From positions 3,844,001-3,908,000 of the forward strand of contig JAUDYN010000002.1 of assembly GCA_030407005.1 (NCBI GenBank): a stretch of 64,000 nt of DNA. Reading direction: 5' to 3'. Under the pieces are notes generated by a model. The model was not told the origin of the DNA, did no database searches, and saw nothing but the letters and a program-made list of their open reading frames with translations. The DNA is from Desarmillaria ectypa. Its lineage: Eukaryota > Basidiomycota > Agaricomycetes > Agaricales > Physalacriaceae. The position numbers and the translations under genes are program-made. Every line of letters begins with the position of its first letter. Position 1 is the stretch's first letter. Below are positions 47,553 to 59,896 of this stretch, piece by piece.

Positions 47553-50044
47553 TCACGTAGGGAATGTACCCAGTGTGAACAGAGTCTGCTTCTGCTTCCC
47601 TTTGTTTTTCTTTCCCTTCGAGACTGATTCCTCGGGGGCGGCATCAGGAGCGGGGGACGCACTAGAACTCGAGGTAGCACTCCAGACAGTCTGAGGGGGT
47701 GGTGTTGAGGTGCCCAAGATGTTCCTCAATGACGTATTGCCACCGACAGGTGGTTTGGCCCTCGGTGCCGCGCTTGGCAATCCTGGGAAGGCGGCTTCGT
47801 TCAGCTTGGGAGGAGAGGGATGGGGAGCTTTGGCTGATGAGCCAGGAGGAGGGCCGGATATGAGCGTGGGCCCGCGGGGTGCTGGCACACCGCTAGTAGA
47901 CCATGGCGTCTTGTGTTGAGGTTGACGGAACGCAGGAGAAGAGGAAGAGGCTGTTTGTGATAGAGGAGGGAATTTCGCGACAGTCGTAGGGGCTGCCGAT
48001 GATAATGATGACGACGACGAGGCTGCCCGGGCGACACGATCAAGGACCTGTCGTGAGGACTGCTGGGAAGAGCGCGAGCCAGTGGAGTGTTTGGCGTTTA
48101 GTACACGGCCAGATGTAATACCGGCGTATTCCTCGCCCACCGAGGATGGAACAAGATCGGGAAATTGACGACGTTGCTACAATCATTTAATTAGGAAGAC
48201 ATCGAAAAAAGGTAGACAAGATCGATTACCTCAATCTCAAAGCCCTTCCATGACCTCAAAACGTCTTGCTTCTTCTCATCTTCTTCCAGAAGGTCGACGA
48301 ATGCGTTGATGATACTCGCCGTTTGCTCAAGGTGGCAGTCCAGTACGTTCCATATAGTTGAGATCAAATCTTTGGCGCTTGACTCTGATGCACGGTACCC
48401 TCGGATCGCAGCCCTCACAGCTGGCACAGCTGTGGTAGGATTGGCTGCAAAACTTTGTAGGCGAGCGAGAAACGCTGTGTGTTTCCTGAGATAAACGAGT
48501 GAGAACGTACACAATACGAGGCGGGATCGCTTACTCTAAGATGGCAGGATCGACAGGTTCTCGGGTAGGAGACGGAGAAGAGCGGCGGCTTACCACCGGC
48601 GGTGTAGGTAGCGATGCGGTGCTCGCGTTGCCGTTCGTCAAGCTGGCACCGAATCCCTCTCGTCTTCTCCCTGCACCCGGTGGTCTGGATGGACCAGGTG
48701 CGGAAGAAGGAGCCTGCCGCGGGGGAGGTTCCCTTTCGTGTTCTCGGTCTCTGCGGCCTCCGCCTCTTCTTCCAGGGATATTCTCAAACTCAAACTGAGC
48801 AGGCACACGCCTAGCGTCCTTTTTGTCTCGAGAACTCATATCCGCACCATGCTCCTCAACCATATGAGCCTTGAGATCAAGCGGTGTGTCAAACACGACG
48901 AATTTCTGAGCTAGGCAGGCGCTCTGCATGCAAGGATGATGGGCACTATTAAAGTGGCTTTCCTGTAGAACCGGTTAGCGGCACGTTGATAATGGTGCAA
49001 ACGAATGACTTACCAGACCCTCGTAGTTCTGGAAGCTAGAGAAAGAAGGTAAATAAACAACCTGGAAAAAAATAACAGGAACCTCACTATTGATCCCTGA
49101 CGCCATTTCTCTTGCATAGGAAGCATTCTTCGTGCCTTTCTCGCATATGCGAGAAAAGCTCGTCGCCGTCAAAGAAACACTCGCGACAAAACTGACACAA
49201 CGGATGCACGCCGCCATCGATTTGGTCAAGGGAGGCTTTAACTCGATGATTCATTGACGGGAGATGCGCAGCCAATTGTGGGTAGGTGTACAAAGCATGC
49301 TCGTGGGCGAAGACCTTTTTGGATCGTATACAGAGATCACTGGAGTGAATGAGTAAAAGACGCCACATCGTAAACGTCAATGAGGGACATACCACATCAA
49401 TTTATTATGCGTCGCACGAACATGCAGCTTAAGATCTGCCCATCCTTTTGCGATAAAGTCACAGTCCGCGTCCGGGCAATTAAAGCGAAGAAGAATGAGG
49501 CACTCTTGCATCATTTCTTCCGTCTCGAACATTATCGCTAGCCGGGTGTCTTTGTATGGGGTGGACTCATCCGTGAAGGACAAGAACAGCGCGTCTTCAG
49601 ATGTCGTGAAGATGACCGATGACTGAGGTTCCTAGAATCAATGTGAGGATCTGTCGATAACCTGGAGAGATAGGATAAATTCTATACCTTGCAAAATGTA
49701 CAATCGTTCTTCTTATATAGCGCCCTAAGTCGCAAGGCGCAGACGTGACAAGTGCGATGGTTGCACTGCGATACTGAATAATACTTGACCGGTTCTGCGC
49801 AAATCCAGCATACAGCATCGTCACTAGTCTCTTCTTGCGTGGAAGCCGCGTTAGCTTTTCCATCCTCGACAGCTGTTTCTTTCTCCGTTTGTTTAACCGT
49901 CGCAGGTGCAGATTCGGTGTCGCCATTCGTATTTGTGTTCTGCAATTTCCCTCTAACGTTTCCCCCTCGGCCCCGCTGGCGTTTACGGGCTCCCTTTGCA
50001 CCTACAGACGTGGAATGAGCTTGCGCTACGGTAGTTGAAGACAT
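47553..50044 (-). CDS. HEL2: RING/C2H2 E3 ubiquitin ligase, Hel2/ZNF598 type
   Basis: This ligase recognises collided ribosomes and ubiquitinates small-subunit proteins to start ribosome-associated quality control. It begins with a basic low-complexity tail (KGARKRQRGRGGN). A RING finger follows near residues 78-118 (CWICAEPVKYYSVSQCNHRT, then CHVC, then CTFC). A variable segment DEDALFLSF-like and several C2H2-type fingers come next (FNCPDADCDFIAKGW, HVRATH; CQFCRECFFDGDELFSHMRE, RHEECFLC; YEGLESHF, HHPC). A long Pro/Ser/Arg-rich region and a C-terminal Ser/Ala-rich tail rich in PPG-type motifs complete it. Domain order and the spread of fingers match yeast Hel2 and human ZNF598. There are several exons with introns of 50-60 nt. 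A 273-bp inverted-repeat element lies in its promoter. Confidence 0.88.
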
Positions 50045-50530
50045 CTCAGAAGGTGAATCGAACGGTGGTGGACGAACAGAGAAATTTCGCTCGCAATTTC
50101 GAAAGTCCGGCTAATTTGTGGCGGTGTCCCTTTAGTAAGCAGATCTTCAAAACTAATAAAATAAAATAAAAAACCCGGAAGTAAAATCGAGGTAAAATAG
50201 ACTTTAGTGCTGTCTTCGATTGTACTATTGAAACCAGGGTCGAGGTATTACATCTTGGTGCTGAAACCGAGGATGAGCAAACTTTGCATATTTTTTCTAT
50301 ATTCACAAGTAAAAATACTTCGATTTTTATCCAGTGTTTGATGCTGACTTGCACAGCAAATTTTCGGTTTATAACACTTGAAAAGAAGGAAACCTTACGC
50401 GTTACAACCTTCGTTTTGGGAAACGTAGCACCCCCGCGTTACGCGTTAGGTTTCAATAGTATAATCGAAGACAGCACTTGACATTTTCTTAAAGTAATAT
50501 TGAAAGTACTAAACTGTAGAGGAAAGCGAA
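50045..50530. other. Promoter region of HEL2 carrying an inverted-repeat element
   Basis: The region separates the HEL2 start from the stop of the TFIIIC subunit gene, both on the minus strand. Most of it is occupied by the 50206-50478 element. No gene is seen. Confidence 0.6.
50206..50478. mobile_element. Candidate MITE with 30-bp terminal inverted repeats
   Basis: The left arm 50206-50235 (starts AGTGCTGTCTTCGATTG) and the right arm 50449-50478 (ends CAATAG-TATAATC-GAAGACAGCACT on the plus strand) are reverse complements at 29 of 30 positions. They enclose 213 bp without coding capacity. The interior also holds short GAAACC/GAGG motifs and two TTACGCGTTA copies near 50396 and 50440. I could not find a clear target-site duplication. 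It may be a non-autonomous DNA transposon or a hairpin-forming regulatory element. Confidence 0.55.
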
Positions 50531-53259
50531 TCACGAAGAATCATCCGAGTCACCTTCCATGGCCTCCTCCCCTTCCCCCCTGATATTTTCAATGCCGTTA
50601 TGTGGTATCTTATTCTTCATCCATCTGCCCTCCAAGAAATCAATCCTACAAAGCCCCGACCCCGTCGTCGAAGCCAGCATTCCCGCTGACGCCAGACCAT
50701 TGCCTTCATTCCACACAACACGCTGAATGCCAACCTGCCGAGGCCATGATCCCGTACTCGTGCTGCCCGGTTTTTTTGTCCTATCAACGGTCTCTTGCGG
50801 AAGGAAGCGCTCCAGCATGCGGTACTCCTTCGATTTGCGACTATAGTCCAGTTGGTATATCTTGTGGACGAAGAAGGGCTGTAGTAAGAAATCGTCAGTG
50901 ACCAGAGGGGGTACAGGATATTCGGGCCAAACGTACAACAGTACCACCCCTCCGCGTGGACCTTAGCATATTCGTTGTTGAACATGCTCCATCGGCTGAA
51001 GCCACAGCAAGTTGTGGGTGATAGTCTGATGCACTCAAGCACTGATACAAGAAGCGTAAGCTATAAGCGAATTTCGTAGAACGGTATTAGACGAACCCAA
51101 ACAGGCCCTTGAGGCTCCATCAGAGTATGTCCTCTACCAAGCATACTGGGCGACGCGGAGTACGCTTTTACAATGTTCTCATGGTCAATCGTAATGGGAC
51201 CTCCCGCAAAAGGTGAGAACGCCATCGTATTGATGACATCTAGCATTCGATCAGATAAACGCGAACAGGAAAGAACGGCTACAATTTACCTCTTGTGCGA
51301 TTCATCACTGATCCTCGACCATCGCGTATATCTGTCATACATTCCATACCATCATATCCACCACTAGCAATGACGGTAGGGTCCTGATCAATGCATGGTG
51401 TACCAGAAGGTGCACACGGTGGTGCTCGTATCCATGCCAGCGCACGGATTGCAGACTGATGGACGGAAATGTAGTGCATGGGAAGGAGATCGGCGATGGG
51501 AACGTTATCTGTATACAATGCGTCGTCAGAGAGACTAGCAAGATATTATCGGGAAACCATACTAGGGTCATCCATAGATTTGAGAGCAGCCCCAATATTG
51601 TATACAGCTATAATACCTTCGTATAGGGTGTCAGTGGTCACGCCAACTCGGGGTCAATGCATTCTCATCCTTACCATTAGCTGTTCCGATGGCGATGACT
51701 TCACTATTAGCCCAATCAAAGGACCAACATGCTGTCTCGGCCAATTCAATACGTAGCACAGGCTGAGAAATACGAACTACAGATATAACGAATCAGCGAG
51801 AGCGTAGGAGAAGAGATTGATATACCGAAAATAGGCTCTGGACCACTGCGCTCAAAGTCGCCAGGGTCTGGTATTGTAAACACTGAGAAAGATCCATCCT
51901 CGAATGTCCCAGCAAGCAATCCCAGTTTTCTCGGTTTTGAGTCGCTGCCAGAAATCTGGGAACCTGTTAAAGGTAGCCCGAGGGGGAAATCAAGTCACGT
52001 ACAGCATCATGCGATGGGAGAGGACACCACTTCAACTCGTACGCTGGCCCAGAGTCAATGCAAACGACAAGCTCACAGCTCAAGCTTTCGTGCTCCAAAC
52101 CCCAAATTTGGACGCAGGCATATGATGGACGAGGTTCGCGAACGCCAATTTCAGGCGAATGTTCACTTGTAGGGAAAGGAGCGACGGCTAGATATTGCTT
52201 ATAGTGACGGCCTACGCGGGAGTCGAGATAAACCAAGGGAAAATGCAGCATGTATTCTAACCTGGTCGGTCATCTGGATGAATTGGACACCAGTCAAGAC
52301 CCCACGCAGGCGCCCCAGGATTGAACACGTAGGATTTACTTTCGGGGATGAATTCAGCTGGAAAAATATGTTCAACTTTCGTTAAAATCAAAAATCAAAA
52401 ACTACATACCAATTTTTCGGGTCTCGTACAGGGTCATTTCGACGCGAGTTTGAGAATCAAACGGCCCAAAGAAACAGGGAACGGGAGGAGGAGGCTTCAA
52501 CGCGCCCTCTTCTGTCATTGTAGTATCAGAAGGAAGGTACGGAGCAGCTTCCCTACCAGGGGTTATTTTCACGACAAGACGGGGGTGAGAGGCGACGCAC
52601 TCTTTGCTTAATACCTGCAGGTTGTTTTTCATCTTCACATTGCGATACACAGTTGGCCGTCTGTCGGCCTCGACCTCAGCATCAACAGCACACTCTTTGA
52701 ACCACCCTCTGTCTTCAATGAGCTCCCACAGTGGTCCAGCACCGACATTGTACCCCCAAGCCTTGTTGACGCGGTCAGTAATCCTGACATTTTGGGTAAA
52801 ATTGTTGGTCAACGTCGTTTTCGTCTCTACGAACGGCCCCGTACGAGCCACCAGACGTTCAACCTGTCCATAGCGAGCATACAACGGTACCGCTCGGTGT
52901 CGATGATTCACGCTGGGTGTCGGAAGAACGTACATCTGTCGTCTGGACCCACCGGCCGCGCGAGGAGCAGTTTTGGGCTTGACGACGAAATCACCAGACT
53001 TGGTTTTAGGTTTAGCTTTTGGTTTGACGGGCTCCGGTTCTTCGAGGTCGACGTCCATGTCGTCCTCATCTTCGTTGAGCTCATCTGTTTCGTCCTCTTT
53101 GTCGTCTTTGGCATCTTTTCTTGGTGCAAAATCGCTGCCACTTGAGGCATCATCAAGGTTAACGATAGATGGCCCAACACCATCACCATCTGTGTCATCG
53201 AGACCAGCGAGAGCGCTGTAGCTCGGTCGCGTTTTTCGAGGGCGGAGTTGGCGACTCAT
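50531..53259 (-). CDS. WD40 protein, likely TFIIIC subunit Sfc6/GTF3C2-like
   Basis: TFIIIC binds the internal promoters of tRNA genes for RNA polymerase III. The N-terminal 110 residues are basic then strongly acidic (MSRQLRPRKTRPSYSALAG, then DDKEDETDELNEDEDD). A conserved region with RITDRVNKAWGYNVGAGPLW and ELIEDRGWFKE follows. Then come WD-repeat-like blades: AWGLDWCPI, YELKWCPLP, CWSFDWANSEVIAIGTANG and IRALAWIRAPP. Blade core spacing and the WxLDWCP signature fit the tau91/Sfc6/GTF3C2 group. The gene is split by many short introns, and its C-terminus ends in an acidic EGDSDDSS tail. The identification rests on pattern memory, with an unspecified WD40 protein as fallback. Confidence 0.68.
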
Positions 53260-53450
53260 AAAGGATATTTTGAATAAGTCGCTTCTCGGACCGTGGATCC
53301 GAAGTCTCTATCACGTGATGTAATCAGTACCTGTATTAGTGCTCGTAATTATAAACATTGGCTATGTATTTTCAAATCCAACTAAATCGCTATAAATCTA
53401 CGAATAAATTATCCTATAAATGTCCCGTTTCTTTGATCACAGGTAATATT

Positions 53451-55975
53451 TCATTCAACATCGTCGTCGTCATCCTCCTCGTCACCCGCCTCCTCCACAT
53501 GATTCTCTCGCGAAGGAGTGGGCGGAATAAAGCCACCACCCAACGTACCGCTCGCGTTCCTTGCCAGACCAAGGCTATACATGGCGCTCAAAGTTCTTGG
53601 CCTCGGTCCCCGATTCTCCACAGGCACTGAAGAGATAGGCGGAGAGAAAGGCATTGACACACGTAAGCCCAACTTTGCGCAGGAATCCTTTCGCATCTGG
53701 AAGGTGATGGACTGCGCATGTCGCAGCTTCGGATTCGTCATAACGCTTCCGAACGTCATAGCAGAGGGACTCGAGGGACGGGAGGTCCAGGACATCCACC
53801 CAGTAGCAGTAGAGGAAGGAGACGGGGGCATAGGCGAAAGAAGCTCGGGATCATGTAAAGCTCGCTTGATGGCAGCAATATCATGCTGTATATCATCTAG
53901 TTTCTGAGAGAGATTCTGCTGGGCTTTCTTTACAGCTGGATCAGAGCCCGAAATGAACGCATCGATTTGTGCTTCCACCTCGTCCACGGTTGGGGACTCT
54001 CCAGATTTATCGGCGAGCGCTCCGGGAACGGTTAAGATTGTCTCAAACCCGTGTACGAGAAGAGCCTCGTCAGCGATGCGGATTTCCAGTTCGACACGAG
54101 CGTCTTCTGCGTAGTCGTTCAGCCGTTCCGTTGCCGTGTGAAGGACCTGGCTGGAGTTGGTCGCCGATAGTTGATTCTTGAGATCTTGAAGTGCGTGATG
54201 GCAATCACGGAAGGCCCGTTGCATATCATCGTAACGCCTGCTAACCTGCTTAAGCTCTGAAAGTAAAGACGGCTGATCTTTGGTCGGAAACGGCCCGGGA
54301 TCCGATGTAACCAGAGTGGAGGAAGATGAAGATTCGGAAGGGGTAAGTTCATCGAGGATAGATGTGTGCGAGGCTGGGCGGGGGGAGGGTTGATGAGTCC
54401 TTACGGTCTTCGATTGGTCCTGGGGGGATTCTGGTTCCTCTGTTTCCAATGCCGCCTTCACCTCCTGTGGGTCTCCTCTTGTCTCCTCTGAAGCTGGCGG
54501 TTCAGGAAGATTTTTCTGATGAGCTGGAAGGGGTGGCAGCACGATCAGCTTCTCCAAATCGAGCCTTCGAGCAGTTTGTATCCGTAACTCTTCAACCAAA
54601 GTTTCCACGGCATTCTCAGCCACGACGATCCGGCCCATAGACTCGGAGGCACCATTGAGGTCTGCTGCAAACCCATGAGCATCACGAAGCATCCTCTCCA
54701 GAAGCGTGCTCGCGTCATCTCTTCGCTCGATGCCTTCTTCAGCACGTAACGCCCACCGTCGAAGCCACTCCACGGTGCTCTCTTCTCGAGCGACCATGTG
54801 AATTCTTAACGAGACCTCTCTGCGACGACCAAATGCCTCTCGCATGACGTCGCCACCCACTTCGTCCAGCGCTAGCCTCAGTTTTTCGGTATCGGCGCGG
54901 GACTGGTCAAGCTGAGAAGACAATACGGATATCTGCGTGCTCAGAGTATTGACCGTCGCGGAATGTCTTTCCTTCATGGATACAAGTGACGCCTGCAGAC
55001 GGTTTGTGGCCGATTGCGAGAATTTCCTTTGAGTTACGTTCAGAGACAGGCGTCTGTTATGAAGTGAAGCGACGTACATGTATCTTGACACCATTTTTGC
55101 AGCCGAATTATCTTCCAGCTTCAGCTTCTCTAGCTCGGCCTGTGCTTTCGCGAGTTCTACCCTATCGTTCCCCTTGTTCCTTATCTCTGCCTCATACTTG
55201 GAATGCACAATGGCAAGTTCACCTTCTAGGTGATCTATCTTGGCTTTCAGCTCCTCGGACTCCAAAGAAAAATCATCGAACAGCTTATGAATGCCAGACT
55301 TTGCTTCGGAAAGACTTGTATTTGGCGGTAAACGGGGCGACATGGATGTCCTGCCACCGAGCGAGCGAACGTAATCAGCATACTCGCTCACAGCCAGGTC
55401 AGACATCTTGCTGTGCTCTTGTGCCTCTCTGAGCTGCTTCTCTAGGTCTCGTTCCCGAACCTTACTCTCCTCCTCCCTCCCTCGAATTCTCGCGGCCAGA
55501 GCATACGCCCCTTCTGCAGCGTCTTTAGCTTTGGTGACCTCTGCGTTCGCATGGGCGAGTCGGGTCGTACGCTCGAGTAATGCGTCTTCCGTGAGCGATA
55601 ATTTGTCCGACAGCCTCCTTAGCGACAGCGTCAACTCCTGCGATTGGTGAACCGCTGGATGAGATTCGGACGTATCTGAATGCGAGTTAGCTCGAAGAAC
55701 ACCGAGTTCTGACTTGAGTACAGCATTTTCGCGTTCCAATTGTATGAGTTTCTCGTGCGAGTTGGAGGTATTCAAAGCATGCCGCTGTAATTTCACGGAG
55801 GCACTATGAGCTTCATCCTTTGGAAATAAGCGTCAATAGATAGTGAACAAGCGAGCAAATGAAATACCTGAAATCTAGATACAGCTGCTTTTAAACTGGC
55901 CAGTTCCAGGGATAAAGGGTGCTCATCGCTGTGCATGGCGAAGTCTCCTCGGAATGCGTAGTCGTGACCTACCAA
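53451..55975 (-). CDS. Long coiled-coil protein of unknown function
   Basis: About 800 residues in at least three exons (introns near 55079-55029 and 55865-55816). The protein starts in MHSDEHPLSLELASLKAAVS; an upstream in-frame ATG at 55975 adds 13 residues. It is dominated by heptad-like segments (LIQLERENAVLKSELGVLR, LRRLSDKLSLTEDALLER, LEKQLREAQEHS). A central Pro/Glu/Ser linker and a second coiled coil (VKKAQQNLSQKLDDIQHDIA) follow. The tail carries repeated SPxP motifs and ends in a run of Glu and Asp. Long low-complexity gaps suggest a scaffold or cytoskeleton-linked protein. No motor or SMC head is present. Confidence 0.75.
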
Positions 55976-56360
55976 CGTGTAGCTGGGAAGTTCGGGCCGG
56001 AAATGATCGGAGGTTCAAAAGGTCTTCCCGGCAACTCGGCAGCGTTGCCGGCTCAGGAGTTCTTATTTAATTTCTTTTTACTATAATTATTCATTATTAT
56101 GGTCTTGCGCTCCCGTTTCTTCCTTGATAAAGATAGTAGCAATGATTAAGTCGCAATACTCATTTGAAAGCTATTTCCGAATCACTAGAGGTAGTACATG
56201 CTTCTGGGAATGTCCGGTCATTAGGTCATAACATCCTTCATCCATCGACGACTCTCTGGAAGTACAAGCGCTATGTCACTGTCCTATGAGTCTTTGTCCT
56301 TTTGTTTTGTTACCTTAGATACCAAAATCGTAAAATATGCACGGACACATATTGATCGCA
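55976..56360. other. Intergenic, no gene seen
   Basis: This is the promoter of the coiled-coil gene and the 3' region of the next F-box gene, both on the minus strand. Nothing else is evident. Confidence 0.45.
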
Positions 56361-58489
56361 TCACATCGCCGTGGTATAATCAACCGAGAGCGTCTGTGGT
56401 TTCCTGTGCATATGATCCATATTCCACAGCGTCAGGCGATCATCTGGCTGTACAACATACGCCATATCCAGAACCTCAATCACTGAGGCCTCGTCGGAGA
56501 CGAAGCACGCTCGCCCAATGCTTTCGTCCCATGCCGCTGCCGAGATACCTTTGTGGAAGAGATTGGGATAAGATTCCTCGTTCACATCCTGAAACGGACC
56601 ATAGACGAATTTTGGGACACCAATCCGACCCTTCCGGAGGAGTGGCTCATCGGTCGGTAGTGTCGGAGAAGAGTACCCCGTAGGCAGTGCCTCACGACTT
56701 GTGTATCGCATGAGGGATGTCATCTTTGGTGATATTGACCGGTCCCCCTGAGGTTGATGCCACGCGAGAGAACGATACACCCCAGGAATGACCCGGGTGA
56801 TGTTGGTGTCACTGCGATGGAGGGACTGCTGTGTGCAGGAGTCTCCGAGACTGTATGCCCATAAATCAATGGTTTTTCCTGTCCCGTATATCTGGGACTT
56901 GATCAACGAAGGCCAAAGATGATAATGTGTCATGGTGTTTGGTCGGGCGGAAGACATGAATATGGATAGAGGCGGCGGAGGATCATTGGAGTTCCAGCGC
57001 GTAGGATGGTCACCTTTGTGCGAGGTGCGGTAGTGATTTGAAATGTGGAAACTACGGGCATAGCATTCTGGAGTCCATACGCGTTCAAACGCGGCGGTCG
57101 CAGTGAGAGACTGGCTTCCGGAGTTAGGCATTTGGTAGAGTTCTATGGTGTTCCGGGGAATCAAACTGGGATGCTGAATTCTTCGGATGACTAGAATGTG
57201 ACTTTGATCCGGTAGAACGCGGACAGCCATTATTGTGTGACGCTAGGAAGTGTCAGTCAATACCAAACATCGCAAAAGAGATGCACGAGCGACTCACGAA
57301 GTTTTCGTAGGTCGGGACTCTTCTGCAGAGAAGGAGGTGGGTTGTATGAGTATGCAAATTGGCAATGATGACTCTATCGGGCTGCTGGGTCATTACAACA
57401 TATGGCACGCCATCGCTTTCGAAAAGCGATGGATCATCTAATACCCGGCCAGAGGTGAAGGCCATGACACGGTTCGAAGGTCGTTTGATGCCAGATTGTC
57501 GCTTCTCGTACTCATCATCTCCTGGTAAGACATAGGGATCCGACAACGACTCCACGATGTGCATGGGAGAGAAATAGCAATTGCACTCGTACTTTATGGG
57601 ATGCGCTTCATCAACTGGCGCGTGATAAGTCAAATTATCGAGGTCTGTTCTATAAGGTTTCGTCAATAACGGCCCCAGAAATACAAGCAAGAATAAAATG
57701 TACAAGTGCCCAGTCGGGGTCCCATCAGCCATCTTCTTCCACGACCGGCATACGTATGAAATCATGATGCCCGGTTGCCCATGGTAGGTCATATATTTTG
57801 CATCGAGGTTAGACGCACGTGCATGAACCGGTATGTATAATACAGGGCGAACACCATCCTCTTCTGGATGCTCCAAATTGACGATGACAATTTGGAATTG
57901 TCGGTATACATGGTTGACAATAGAGGCGACAAGATACTTTCCCCCCAACACCAACTTGAGCTCGAGTATTTGGGAGTACAATGGGACTCGATACCGATTG
58001 GCGACACGGGGATACCGTCGCCTGAAATTATCGTCCACGGAAATAGCGCGTGTGACCATCTGCTCGATCTCAAAATCGGTCTCCCGTAGGGAATACGCGA
58101 ACGTGGGCCGGAAGGGGGGAGCAGGTACATTCATACGCGCCATGAAGCGCTTCCAGACAACAGGCTCATGGGTCAACAGGAAGAACATTCGATTTACCTA
58201 TAAATCTTAAGTCAAAGAGCATTGATCTCGTAAATGACTGACCACTAACCCTGCGGAGGCATATTATTTCTTCAACACAAAGCAAGGGGAATATATGCTC
58301 GACGAATATGTCGAACGGAAGTCGCTGAATATAACAGACTGTGGGAAGTTGAGGGTTCTTGTTGCGAAGCAGAATGTTAGAGAGGTAAGACGGTATGGCC
58401 CAACTGAACAGCATCAAGGTCAACACGTAGTAAACACAGCAACGACGGCCTTTGACCTTTAAAAACGGTCCCAGCAGCCATCGCAACAA
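56361..58489 (-). CDS. F-box protein with a hydrophobic N-terminus
   Basis: There are three exons; introns are near 58249-58199 and 57296-57243. The F-box follows a hydrophobic stretch: LPFDIFVEHIFPLLCVEEII, then RRVNRMFFLLTHEPVVWKRF. This is a good F-box (LP..I...IF..L....L..LR.V...F..L..EP..WK.). The N-terminal 50 residues (CCVYYVLTLMLFSWAIPSYL) could form a membrane helix, or the real start may be later at 58412, just before FSWAIP. The rest is about 570 residues of beta-rich, irregular sequence (SFHISNHYRTS, ACFVSDEASVIEVLD) without a recognisable repeat. It is probably an adaptor of an SCF ubiquitin ligase. Confidence 0.72.
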
Positions 58490-58862
58490 GCCAACAATCG
58501 CTATTGTGCAGAGATATTATTGTTGTAGGCGACGACGCTGTCATCAACGTCGTCGCTTGGGTCGTCGCCGTCTACAGCAAAGCGACGCGGAGTCAAAGCG
58601 GACCTTCAACATAACAATTAGATAAAATTAAAAAGGGTCCCCCGTATGATTATCATAATGTATACACGTAAGTAGATAATAGACCGCTCGGTATTCTACC
58701 TGTAATAGTACATACAATCCGAATAAATTACTCCATATAAATATTTACTTGCCCTCGCCTCTCGCACGCCCGCCATAATCAACCAAACGTCGTTAGTACC
58801 ACTGGTACCACCACCACCATGATCCTGATTGCCAAAGGATGAAGCTTTTGCCCCAGATCGTG
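58490..58862. other. Intergenic with a GC-rich hairpin
   Basis: This is the promoter side of the F-box gene. It holds a perfect 9-bp hairpin at 58529-58556 and nothing else that I can support. Confidence 0.45.
58529..58556. repeat. CGACG-rich inverted repeat (hairpin)
   Basis: The arms 58529-58537 (GCGACGACG) and 58548-58556 are perfect reverse complements around a 10-nt loop. A third related copy, GTCGTCGCC, follows at about 58561. The short CpG-rich motif upstream of a gene may bind a dimeric regulator; this is inference. Confidence 0.4.
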
Positions 58863-59896
58863 TCAAATGGGCGACTTCTCCTGCCCATGAAGATCTGACC
58901 AAAGCCCTTCAATCAGGCGTTCGTACTCGGAAACCTGGCCTCTCAGTGTTTCCACTTCCTTCCTACTGTTATTGAGCTCGTCCCGTAATTCACGCTCTAT
59001 GTCATTAGAAATCTCCTGTTGAATGACCCTCGCGCTTTCAGCAAGCCGAGATTTTTCAACTTCACCCACAATCTCTCTATAGTCCTTCACCCACAGTTCG
59101 TTGATCTTCCGCACCTCTCTGTCGTGTTCCTCCCGTAATATCACCGTCTCCCGTTTGCTCGCCTTGACTTCATCGACAAGGTCAACCACCAGTCGCTTGG
59201 TGAGAGCCTCTTTGCGGTGGTGGGACGCGAGCGATTTAGCCAGGGAAATAACAGATTTAACTCGGGAACCCTTGATCTTGTCGCGCTCGCGCTTCAAACA
59301 ATCAATCTCCTTCCGCTGTTGCCAGATAGTGTTGGAAAGCACCAGGCGATCAAGGAAGGCATTGAAGGCATTATCCCGTATACCATCCTCGGCGGAAAGC
59401 ACAGCATGCCGGAGCTGGAGGATGATCGAACTCTGCGCCCATAGCTTGTTCGTAAAAAGGAGCCTCTCGGTGAAATGGGAAGATGTGCTTTGAGACAATT
59501 TCTTTTGTAGGTCTAGCGCCGAGGGTAGATGCGTATTATGTTGGTCAATGGGTAGGGGATTCCGACAAGTTCGGGCGACAGCAGTATTGTCGCGCTTCGA
59601 ATCCGATATGGAGACCTCGGGTTGCCGCTGTTGCGATATGTGTACGTCGGGAACAGGTATTGGCAGATTGGGCACATTCTTTGATTCCCCCTGGGTTGCT
59701 ACACGCAAATCGTACAGGTTACTACTGATTTTCGATTACGGTATAGAACGAGTGTCGCACCAGAAAAGGTATTCGAACGCCACCTCGTCGCAACGTGTAC
59801 GGCGATATCGATGATAAGAAGGACGAACAGAAATATAAGAAGGAAAATATCTGAGAGTTGGAAAGCGTCGAACTGGTAAAAGGAATGACAAGACAT
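58863..59896 (-). CDS. Single-pass membrane-anchored coiled-coil protein
   Basis: The exons are 59896-59784 and 59724-58863 (324 residues, 975 nt with stop). Exon 1 encodes a short N-terminal tail and one strong transmembrane helix (SDIFLLIFLFVLLIIDIAVHV). Exon 2 alone has no ATG at its start, so the joining through the GTGGCG donor and the CAG acceptor is needed to supply a start. The C-terminal 200 residues are a highly charged coiled coil (EIDCLKRERDKIKGSRVKSV, VDEVKASKRETVILREEHD, RQQEISND-like, EVETLRGQVSEYERLIEGLW). It resembles tethering or membrane-linked scaffold proteins in architecture only. I recognise no named family. Confidence 0.72.

Noticed and set aside
47710..47919. Long antisense frames over the Ser/Ala/Pro-rich end of the HEL2-like gene.
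   Set aside because: They arise from GC-rich biased coding sequence on the other strand.
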